64,000 bases of DNA, from positions 88,820 through 152,819 of the forward strand of contig JAKLJY010000003.1 of NCBI GenBank assembly GCA_023150895.1, written 5' to 3'. Each line of letters opens with the position of its first letter. The stretch's first letter is position 1. The position numbers and the translations under genes are program-made. The notes beneath the pieces were generated by a model. That model searched no databases, was not told the DNA's origin, and was given only the letters and a program-made list of their open reading frames with translations. Positions 56,992 through 64,000 of the stretch are shown here, piece after piece. Origin of the DNA: Myxococcota bacterium (GTDB lineage Bacteria > Myxococcota_A > Bradymonadia > UBA7976 > UBA1532).

Positions 56992-59900
56992 TCAGCGGCG
57001 ACGCCGCCGACGAGCCGCGAGGGCGACCAGCGCCAGCGCCGCTGCGAGACCACCGCCGAGCCCACGCGGCGCCGGCGCGCTCACGGCACAGCCGGCACCC
57101 GAAACGCTGCGAGAGATCTGATCCTTCGTGCTCGGCGCCGCATCCGGGTCACCGAAGTCCGGCTCCGAGATGGCCTGGGCGTCCTTCTCGGGCTCGGGCT
57201 TGACCTCGGCGTCGTCCTCCGGCTCGGGCTCGGGCGTCGCGTCCCGTTCCTGCGCGTCCGCCTCGGCCGCATCGTACGGCACCTTGGCATCAATCTCGGC
57301 GTCGGGCACGGCGGCGTCCGGCACCGGCACGTTCGCGTCGGGCGTGGGGACGGGGCCGGCATCGACCTCGGGCGCCACGCTCCCGGGCACGATGAAGTGG
57401 ATGAGCGAAGACCAATCGGAGGTATGGCCTTCGATCTCGTCCTCTGCCCGGACCTGCCACCAGTAGTCACCGCCCGGCAGGGCGTCGCCATCGTAGTCGA
57501 TGATCAGGGCCGCGGTGCGCGCCCGCCAGACCTCGACCTGGCGGTCGGCGTCCGCGTACAGGACCACCTCGTAAGTGATCAGGTCGTCCTCCGGATCGAT
57601 GGACTCGGCCCAGACGAACCGCGGCTGCGGTTCGGAGACGGTGTCGATCCAGGGGTTGATGGGGGTCGGCACGCTGGGCGGCTCGTTCACGAGATCGACC
57701 CGGAACCGGGAGGTGCACGACCCACCGGCAGCCCGCTCGTCCCGGGCCCGGACGCGCCAGAAGTAGATCGAGTTGTCCGAGAGGGCGCCCGGAACCGTGA
57801 AGTCGGTCTCACCGGCCTGGCCTTCGGCAATCTCCCCGGAGACCGTCGTGCGATCCGCCGGGAAGGTGGGATCGTTGCTGATCTCGAAGCGATAGGTCAG
57901 GGCGTCCCCTTCCGGATCCGTGGCATTGCCGGCGACGAGGCGGATGCCGTCGAGCTGACGCACGATCTCGTCGAGCGCCGGGCGCAGGCAGGTCGGCGGC
58001 TCGGGGCCGTTGTTGCCCGTGTCGATCGTGAACGAGACGCTCTCGGACCAGTCGCCAGCGAGGCCCTGATCGTCGAGCGCCCGGCACCGCGCGAAGTACT
58101 CGCCGTGCTCGTCGAGGTCACGGTCGAGCGCGAGCGCAGTGGAGCCCTCGGCCGACTGCGCGCCGCCCGGCCGGGTGACGACCGTCTCGAACGTCCCGTC
58201 CTCGGAGATCTCGCACTCGAGCGTCAGCTGTTCGTCGCCCGGATCCCGATCCGTGGCGTTGTCCACCACCAGGGTCGGACGGCGGGAGCCGACCGAGTCG
58301 CCGTCCTCGGGGCGCAGAATGTGGGGCGCACTGGGTGCCTCGTTCACGGCGTCGACGACGAACGACTCCGGGCTCGGCGCGTTGCCGAACGCGAGGCCGT
58401 TGTTGGCGCGGGCCGTCCACCAGTAGGTCCGGTTCTCGGACAGGAATCCCTGGGGGACCGGCCACGTCGTCGTGTCCTGCGTTTCCGGGACGAGCTCGGA
58501 AACGGTGACGAGCTGACGGAGGGACGAGTCGGCGTAGACCTGGTACTCGTAGCGGAGGCCGCGACCGCGCGGGTTGTTGTCCCGGGCGTTGCGGACGACG
58601 AGCCCGGGGGTCGTCGTCGCCACGCTCTCGCCTTCGATCGGATCGATGAGGACGGGCGGGGTCGCACCGTCGAAGACGTGCGGATCGGTGTTGAGGTCGA
58701 ACTCGTCCTGGTTCGTCAGGCCGTCGCCGTCGGGATCGCCGGTGGGGTCCTGGACGCCGTTCTGCTCCTCCCAGGTGTCCGGGATGCCGTCGCCATCTTC
58801 GTCGAGCCAGCGAGGCCGACACTGGAAGCGCGTCACCCCTTCTCCACCGTCGCCATCCGTCGCGTTGACCACGAAGTCGACGAGACCGCGGACGGCCTGC
58901 GCATAGGTCGGCGTCCAGAGCAGGAGGCAGCCGTTGAGCGCCGAGCCAGCGGGTGCGGGCTGACCGAGGGCGCAGCCGAGCACGTCGAGCGGGCCCGGGT
59001 CCCGAACGCGGACGTTGATGACGACCGGCGTCCCTTCCGTCGCCGCCGGGCAGTTGATCGCGTCGATCGTCGGGTCGACGTTGAACACCTCGACGATGAA
59101 CTCGGCGGGCGTCACGCCCCCGTCGTCGTCCGCGACGAGAACGGTGACGGTGAAGACCCCTTCGTCCGGCCACGTGCACTCGAGCATGCCGTCGAAGCTG
59201 TCGATGACATCCAGTGCGCCGTCCCCGTCGCAGTCGACGGAGTAGGTCAGCACGTCGTTGTCCGGTGCGGCCGGGTCGACGCCGGAAAGCATCAGCTGGA
59301 CCGGGCTGCCTTCGTTCGCGGTTGCGGGCACGTCAGCGGCGGCGAACGTCGGCGCGGCGTTGTTGATCCGGACGGTGAGCGGGGTCTGTGCCGACGCCCC
59401 GACGTCGTCCGTAACGGTGAGGACACAGGTGTACTCGAGCCCGTCGACGGGCGCATCGAGCGCACCGGCGGCCACCGAGAGCCCGCCGTCGTCATCGACC
59501 GACCACGTAAGCGCATCGTCGCAGGACCACTCGTAGCTCAGCCCGCCGCCCTCCGGGTCGGACGATGCCAGCGGCGAAATCTCGATCGACTCACCCTCGG
59601 AGAGGTCCCGGACGTCCGGGTCCACCACCGCCACGGGGGGCTCGTTCGGCACCACGGCGAAGCGCACGGAGCGCTGGCTGCAGAGCGAGCAGTCACCGCC
59701 GGCGCACTCGGCGTCGGCGACGCCGACCCACTGACCATCGTCGCAGACGCGGAACTGAATCGTCCGGTTCTCTTCCGGCACCCAGTTGCCCGGCACCTGG
59801 AACTCGATCTGCGCACCGTCGGTCTCGAACGTGCCATCGCCGTCGGTGTCCCAGGCGTAGCTCGTGATGCGATCGGCGTCGAAGCCCTGCTGCGGCAGGT

Positions 59901-61959
59901 CATCTTCGTCCGGATCGTAGCTCTGGGAGCCGTCGAGCACGTAGGTTCGGCCGGGGACGACGTCGTAGGCGCGGTCCGGGTCCCGGCTGGGGTGCGGCAA
60001 CGCCACCGGCGGGTGGTTGATGATGGACACCCGGATCCGCACCGACTCGTCGTCGATGGACGTCCGCTGGAGACGGTCCTCGACCTGCAGCGTGATTCGG
60101 TAGACGACCTCGTCACCGAAGTCGAGGCCGGGCGGATCGTAGGTGAACGTCGGGCGGGCGTCGGGATCCGGCGTCTCGAAGTCCCACACGATCTCGTCGC
60201 CGGTGACCTGGCCGTCGTCGTTCAGGTCCTCGGGGGCGTGCTCGCCGGGGCCGTCGAAGGCGTTGTCGCCGTTCAGATCCAGGCCGTCGGGGAAGTCCTC
60301 GAAGTTCCACCGGTAGACCAGAATCGGCACCGAGGGATCGGCCGCGTAGGAGTGGCCGTGCCCGAAGGTGATCTCGTCACCGGGGCCGGCCAGGACGGGC
60401 GTCGCGTCGGCGACCGCCACCGGCGGCGTCTCGAAGATCGTCGGGATGGCGATCAGCAGACCGAGACCGTGGACGAGCGGGACCCCGCCCATCCACAGGT
60501 CGTCGTTTAGCCAGGCGCCGTTCGCATTCTGCGTGCGGATGAGGAAGTCTGCGTACCGGGCATACCAGTCGATGTTCGCGTCGCCGATCAGGCGGATGGG
60601 CTCGCCGAACGATCGCATGCCCTTCGTGATCTGGTAGAGACCGTAGAAGTTCGCGCTCGCCGGCTGGCCGGGATCGAGGTGCCGGCCCTGCCATCCGTCG
60701 CCGGCGATGCGGTTGTCGAAGTTGTTGCCGAGGTACGCGACGGTGGCGCGCACCTGGTCGTCGTCCCGGTTGCGGCTCAGCGAAAAGCCGAGCGCGTTGA
60801 GCATGGCGCCGGATCGGGCGTGGGAGCCAACGACATCGCAAGACGACCGGTAGCCGTAGCCGCCCCGCGTGCGCCCGCACCGGGACTGGTCATTATAGAG
60901 GACCGCGTTGTAGGTGCGCGTCTTGACCCAGTCGGGAATGGTGGCACCGCCATTGATCTCGGCGGCGAACAGACCGACCGCCGCCCAGCCCACCTGAGAG
61001 CTGTCGATCGCGCCCGAGTTCTCGCCGTAGTCCCATCCACCGGCGTAATTGCCGTTGAACTGGATGTCCGTCTGCGCCCACATGAAGTACTCGGCGGCGT
61101 CCTGGACGACGTCGCCGAGACGACGACCGGCGACGTTCACGGGCGAGCCCGCAGGCGCCACGTAGTCCATGTCGCCCCAGCTCGCGATCGCCTCGAGGTG
61201 GAGCCCGCCGTAGTAGTTGCCGTTGTCCCGGTCCGTCCTGAGGACGAACCCGTTGCCGTTGACATCCGGCGTGACGCCGCCCACCCCGGCCGGGTTGTTG
61301 ATGGTGGAGTACCGACGCAGGAGGAAGTTCACCATCCACTGCGCGTTCTCGACGTACGGATCCGTCTCGCCGTCGATGCCGGCCCGGTGACCGCGATTCA
61401 TGAAGGCCTGGGCAGCCGCGGCGGTGTCGGGGGTGTCCGTCCACCACGTCAACCGGTTCGCCGTGTCCCGATTGAGGTTCATGTGCGCGTACCAGAGGCC
61501 GTTCGAGATGGCGCGGTTCAGGCGCTGGGGTCGCGTCGGGGCGACCCGCACCCGCACCGGAAACTCGGCCGTATCGGTCTCGGCGCCGCACCGCGCCTCG
61601 ACGCGGGCGACGAAGAGGCGATCGGCCGCCTGCGCCGGATAGGTGAACTTCATGCCCCCCGCCGGACCCATGTTCCAGCGGTTCTGGGCGGCGGCGAAGT
61701 TGCCGCCATTGCTGTCCCAGGTGCCGTTGCCGTCGAAGTCCCACCGGTATTCGACCGTGGGGCAGTTGCCCCCGCGAGCGACCGCCTGAAAATAGTGCCA
61801 CTGCTGGTCGACGGCCTCGTGGGGGACGTCGGCTCGGGTGGGCACCCACGGCACCGTGATCACACGGAAGGGTTCCTGTTGGGCCTGAGCCGTCCCAGCG
61901 GCGCCCAGACCAAACAGAGCGGCCACGGCCGTCGTTTGCAGCAGGCTCTTCTTCGTCAT
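56992..61959 (-). CDS. Large secreted protein with terpenoid-cyclase-like toroid, PKD/cadherin-like repeats and MYXO-CTERM tail
   Basis: 1655 residues. A signal peptide (cleavage near TAQAQ, residue 26) is followed by a PKD-like module and, at about 140-520, a helical domain resembling squalene-hopene cyclase/prenyltransferase toroids (GGWDYGENSGAIDSSQVGW; QNANGAW fits the QW motif QxxxGxW). Then come PKD and fibronectin-like domains (for example VLDGSQSYDPDEDD, EPPVAVVDPDVRDLSEGESI, FTVTVLVADDDGG), a calcium-type EDGDGIPDTWEE segment, four repeats with TYWWTARANN-like strands, an Asp/Pro/Glu linker and the C-terminal signal AGCAVSAPAPRGLGGGLAAA plus ARRRRRR. The tail (Cys, hydrophobic helix, Arg cluster) is MYXO-CTERM, which directs anchoring on the cell surface. 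Confidence 0.88.
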   Translation of the reverse strand: MTKKSLLQTTAVAALFGLGAAGTAQAQQEPFRVITVPWVPTRADVPHEAVDQQWHYFQAVARGGNCPTVEYRWDFDGNGTWDSNGGNFAAAQNRWNMGPAGGMKFTYPAQAADRLFVARVEARCGAETDTAEFPVRVRVAPTRPQRLNRAISNGLWYAHMNLNRDTANRLTWWTDTPDTAAAAQAFMNRGHRAGIDGETDPYVENAQWMVNFLLRRYSTINNPAGVGGVTPDVNGNGFVLRTDRDNGNYYGGLHLEAIASWGDMDYVAPAGSPVNVAGRRLGDVVQDAAEYFMWAQTDIQFNGNYAGGWDYGENSGAIDSSQVGWAAVGLFAAEINGGATIPDWVKTRTYNAVLYNDQSRCGRTRGGYGYRSSCDVVGSHARSGAMLNALGFSLSRNRDDDQVRATVAYLGNNFDNRIAGDGWQGRHLDPGQPASANFYGLYQITKGMRSFGEPIRLIGDANIDWYARYADFLIRTQNANGAWLNDDLWMGGVPLVHGLGLLIAIPTIFETPPVAVADATPVLAGPGDEITFGHGHSYAADPSVPILVYRWNFEDFPDGLDLNGDNAFDGPGEHAPEDLNDDGQVTGDEIVWDFETPDPDARPTFTYDPPGLDFGDEVVYRITLQVEDRLQRTSIDDESVRIRVSIINHPPVALPHPSRDPDRAYDVVPGRTYVLDGSQSYDPDEDDLPQQGFDADRITSYAWDTDGDGTFETDGAQIEFQVPGNWVPEENRTIQFRVCDDGQWVGVADAECAGGDCSLCSQRSVRFAVVPNEPPVAVVDPDVRDLSEGESIEISPLASSDPEGGGLSYEWSCDDALTWSVDDDGGLSVAAGALDAPVDGLEYTCVLTVTDDVGASAQTPLTVRINNAAPTFAAADVPATANEGSPVQLMLSGVDPAAPDNDVLTYSVDCDGDGALDVIDSFDGMLECTWPDEGVFTVTVLVADDDGGVTPAEFIVEVFNVDPTIDAINCPAATEGTPVVINVRVRDPGPLDVLGCALGQPAPAGSALNGCLLLWTPTYAQAVRGLVDFVVNATDGDGGEGVTRFQCRPRWLDEDGDGIPDTWEEQNGVQDPTGDPDGDGLTNQDEFDLNTDPHVFDGATPPVLIDPIEGESVATTTPGLVVRNARDNNPRGRGLRYEYQVYADSSLRQLVTVSELVPETQDTTTWPVPQGFLSENRTYWWTARANNGLAFGNAPSPESFVVDAVNEAPSAPHILRPEDGDSVGSRRPTLVVDNATDRDPGDEQLTLECEISEDGTFETVVTRPGGAQSAEGSTALALDRDLDEHGEYFARCRALDDQGLAGDWSESVSFTIDTGNNGPEPPTCLRPALDEIVRQLDGIRLVAGNATDPEGDALTYRFEISNDPTFPADRTTVSGEIAEGQAGETDFTVPGALSDNSIYFWRVRARDERAAGGSCTSRFRVDLVNEPPSVPTPINPWIDTVSEPQPRFVWAESIDPEDDLITYEVVLYADADRQVEVWRARTAALIIDYDGDALPGGDYWWQVRAEDEIEGHTSDWSSLIHFIVPGSVAPEVDAGPVPTPDANVPVPDAAVPDAEIDAKVPYDAAEADAQERDATPEPEPEDDAEVKPEPEKDAQAISEPDFGDPDAAPSTKDQISRSVSGAGCAVSAPAPRGLGGGLAAALALVALAARRRRRR

Positions 61960-62270
61960 GCCGTCACTCCATTACGTGCGTCTCGAGTTGTCCGAACGCC
62001 TGCCGGCGGGGCGCGCTCGGGACTCGAACGTGCGCAACCGGCGTCGACTCGGGATCGGGGGGAATCGACGACACGTTATCGGCTCATTTTCCTCACACTC
62101 AAGGGGAAACTACGGGTAGGCATTCCGTCTGAACCGAAATTTTACGGATAGACAAAAACGAACATCGCGAACTTGGCGCCCGTGCACATCCGCCGCACAA
62201 TCCCGGGGCGCAAGGACGCGTCACCGCCGCATCGAGACGCGGCGGAGCACCACACGGAGAGGGAAAAGAG
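61960..62270. other. 311-base intergenic region between two divergent surface-protein genes
   Basis: No gene. It contains an AT-rich patch at 62085-62165, a candidate minus-strand promoter, and a perfect 7-base inverted repeat CCGCCGC/GCGGCGG at 62224-62245 in the leader of the OmpA-like gene, 25 bases before its ATG. Confidence 0.6.
62075..62102 (-). promoter_or_regulatory. Possible promoter of the MYXO-CTERM gene
   Basis: Minus-strand TTGAGT (62102-62097) and GATAAC (62080-62075), 16-base spacer, 115 bases before the ATG. Confidence 0.35.
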
Positions 62271-64000
62271 ATGAAACGAACGCAGCATCGGCGACTCCTC
62301 CTGTCGCTCGCCGGCGCCACCGTCTGTGCGCAGGGCCTCTGCTCGACGGCCTCTGCTCAGGACTACCAGCGCTTTCGGCCCGCGCCGTCGGCGACGAACT
62401 ACCTGACCGTCGAGGGGGCCAACGTCGCCCCCTCGATGTCGCTCTCACCGAGCCTGTGGATCAACTACGGGCGCAACCCGGCGGTCACCGTGGACGACCG
62501 GACGGGGGCGGTGAAGGACAAGATCGTCGAGTCGATGACGACCATCAACCTGATGGCGACGTTCGGCCTGTTCGATCGGCTCGAGATCGGCGCGGACATT
62601 CCGCTGCACTTCACGACGGGCGAGCTCGTGGAGCAGTCGAACCTCGACGGCTTCGGGCAGGGCGACATCCGCTTGCTGCCCAAGGTCCGCCTGCTCGGTG
62701 CGCGCGATGAGAGCGGTCTCGGCCTCGCCTTCGCCGTCCCGGTCACCCTGCCGACGGGCTCCGAGAAGCGGGGCATGAGCGCCGCCACGGTCAGCGTCAA
62801 CCCCAAGGCCATCGTCGAGGGCCGCCTGCACCACTACTTCCGGTTGGCGGCCAACTTCGGCTACCGCTGGGTCCCGGGGAACGAAGAGATCGACCCCGCC
62901 GACAAGAACGGCATTGTCGTCAAGGGCACCGAGATCGGCAACGAGTTCACTTACGGCGGCGCCGTCGGCGTTCACCCGGGCGTCGACTGGATCGAGATCA
63001 TCGGCGAGGTGTTCGGCGCCGCCCCGGCCGAGGACGTGCAGGGCGGCGAAAATGCCAAGCCGCTCGAGGCGGACGGCGCGCTCCGCTTTTACGCCGACAA
63101 CGGCATCGTGGTCTCCGTCGGTGGTGGCACGGGCGTCGTCGCCTCCCTCGGAACGCCCGATCTGCGCGTGTTCACGGGCATCGCCTGGGAGCCCCCGCCC
63201 GACAAGGACTCCGACGGCGACGGCCTGATGGACAGCGAAGACCGCTGCCCGTCCGATCCGGAAGACAAAGACCAGTTCGAAGACACCGACGGCTGCCCCG
63301 ACGAGGACAACGACAAGGACGGCCTGCTCGACACCGTCGACAAGTGCCCGAACGACCCCGAGACGAAGAACGGGTTCGACGACGAGGACGGCTGCCCGGA
63401 CCTCGGCGACAAGGACGGCGACGGCCTGCGCGACGACGTCGATCAGTGCCCGGACGACCCGGAGGACAAGGACGCCTTCGAGGACGAGAACGGCTGCCCC
63501 GATCCGGACAACGACAAGGACGGCATCCTCGATCCGGACGACAAGTGCCCCAACGAGCCGGAGGACAAGGACGGCTTCGAGGATGAGGACGGCTGCCCCG
63601 ATCCGGACAACGACAAGGACGGCGTCCTCGATCCGGACGACAAGTGCCCGCTCGAGCCCGAGACGATCAACGGCCTCAACGACCAGGACGGCTGCCCCGA
63701 TCAGGGCGTCTCACAGGTCCGCGTCACGGCCGAGAAGATCGAGATCCTCGAGAAGATCTACTTCGACTCCCAGAAGGACACGATCAAGCCGGTGAGCTTC
63801 GGCGTGCTCAATCAGGTGGCCGCCACGCTCAAGGCGAACACGCAGATCAAGCGCATCCGCATCGAAGGGCACACCGACCGCTGGGGCAGCGACGAGTACA
63901 ACCTCGACCTGTCGCAGAAGCGGTGTGAGGCCGTGAAGCGCTACCTCGTCGCTCAGGGCATCGCCGCGGAGCGCCTCGAGTCGCGCGGGTTCGGCTTCAC
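62271..64000 (+). CDS. OmpA-family protein with thrombospondin type 3 repeats (runs off the right edge)
   Basis: About 577 residues visible. A signal peptide (MKRTQHRRLLLSLAGATV, cut after TASA near 29) is followed by a beta-barrel-like N-terminal domain of about 270 residues. Five calcium-binding thrombospondin type 3 repeats (for example DSDGDGLMDSEDRCP, DKDGILDPDDKCP) form a linker at about 311-480, and then an OmpA C-terminal peptidoglycan-binding domain begins (KIYFDSQKDTIKPVS, RIEGHTDRWGSDEYNLDLSQ). It would tie the outer membrane to peptidoglycan. GAGAGGG and GAGA purines precede the ATG. The stop is beyond the window. Confidence 0.93.
   Translation, partial: MKRTQHRRLLLSLAGATVCAQGLCSTASAQDYQRFRPAPSATNYLTVEGANVAPSMSLSPSLWINYGRNPAVTVDDRTGAVKDKIVESMTTINLMATFGLFDRLEIGADIPLHFTTGELVEQSNLDGFGQGDIRLLPKVRLLGARDESGLGLAFAVPVTLPTGSEKRGMSAATVSVNPKAIVEGRLHHYFRLAANFGYRWVPGNEEIDPADKNGIVVKGTEIGNEFTYGGAVGVHPGVDWIEIIGEVFGAAPAEDVQGGENAKPLEADGALRFYADNGIVVSVGGGTGVVASLGTPDLRVFTGIAWEPPPDKDSDGDGLMDSEDRCPSDPEDKDQFEDTDGCPDEDNDKDGLLDTVDKCPNDPETKNGFDDEDGCPDLGDKDGDGLRDDVDQCPDDPEDKDAFEDENGCPDPDNDKDGILDPDDKCPNEPEDKDGFEDEDGCPDPDNDKDGVLDPDDKCPLEPETINGLNDQDGCPDQGVSQVRVTAEKIEILEKIYFDSQKDTIKPVSFGVLNQVAATLKANTQIKRIRIEGHTDRWGSDEYNLDLSQKRCEAVKRYLVAQGIAAERLESRGFGF
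63201..63708 (+). repeat. Coding repeats, thrombospondin type 3
   Basis: Five units rich in GACAAGGACGGC-like direct repeats, each encoding DxDxDG...CP and ...DGCPD; the last two units are nearly identical, suggesting recent duplication. Confidence 0.85.

Noticed and set aside
57397..60510. A 1037-codon open frame on the plus strand, antisense to the MYXO-CTERM protein
   Set aside because: Same effect of codon bias; the translation is Arg/Val/Asp-rich with no domain, whereas the opposite strand encodes a coherent secreted protein.
63201..63708. Tandem DNA repeats near the right edge
   Set aside because: They are in-frame thrombospondin type 3 repeats, not CRISPR or an intergenic repeat.

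Overview
The window is about 64 kb of very GC-rich, densely packed bacterial DNA with Gram-negative envelope genes (bamA, lolCD, lpxA, lpxD, skp, an OmpA-type porin). A large secreted protein (56992-61959) ends in a Cys, a hydrophobic stretch and an arginine tail, which is the MYXO-CTERM sorting signal. Together with Cys- and Asp-rich lipoproteins, many two-component and sigma-54 elements, and short ATGA/GTGA gene overlaps, this points to a myxobacterium (Myxococcota). There are two tRNA genes. I see no rRNA, no insertion sequence, no phage and no CRISPR array. The left edge cuts an smc gene and the right edge cuts an OmpA-family gene.

Left part (1-19 kb): smc start; a small membrane protein with presenilin-like aspartyl protease motifs; a coupled MoxR operon (Ig-like membrane protein, DUF4350, MoxR ATPase, DUF58); an anti-sigma/sigma pair; and, on the other strand, a signalling set (metallo-beta-lactamase-fold protein with a sigma-54-type promoter, GAF sigma-54 activator, hybrid histidine kinase). 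Housekeeping genes follow: PilZ protein, nuoI, def, a cold-shock-like protein, bcp, a PHP phosphoesterase, a stand-alone NuoG-like ferredoxin, folE with a coupled short-chain dehydrogenase, and a DHH phosphoesterase.

Middle (19-38 kb): an LpoB-like lipoprotein pair; prfB with its programmed frameshift; a 400-base intergenic region with three DnaA boxes; then a long envelope-biogenesis run lysS-lolC-lolD-bamA-skp-lpxD-lpxA. After these come an SCP2 protein with a CoA-transferase, tRNA-Val, a UbiA-family prenyltransferase, envelope proteins, hpf, ridA, rpmB and tRNA-Arg.

Right part (38-64 kb): a minus-strand operon headed by a 1281-residue calcium-type repeat lipoprotein, followed by a left-handed beta-helix protein, a fused degenerate glycosyltransferase-methyltransferase and a TPR/methyltransferase-like protein. 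A family 2 glycosyltransferase and a coiled-coil protein separate it from the most striking locus, a type II fatty acid/polyketide operon at 48781-56895: dehydratase, ketosynthase, a fused ketosynthase pair, malonyltransferase, another ketosynthase-like protein and an OYE/FadH-type reductase. Two of its four ketosynthase units have lost the active-site cysteine, as in chain-length factors, and the operon has no acyl carrier protein or ketoreductase. Its product cannot be read from the sequence and it is the best candidate for an undescribed pathway. The window ends with the MYXO-CTERM protein and the divergent OmpA-type protein.
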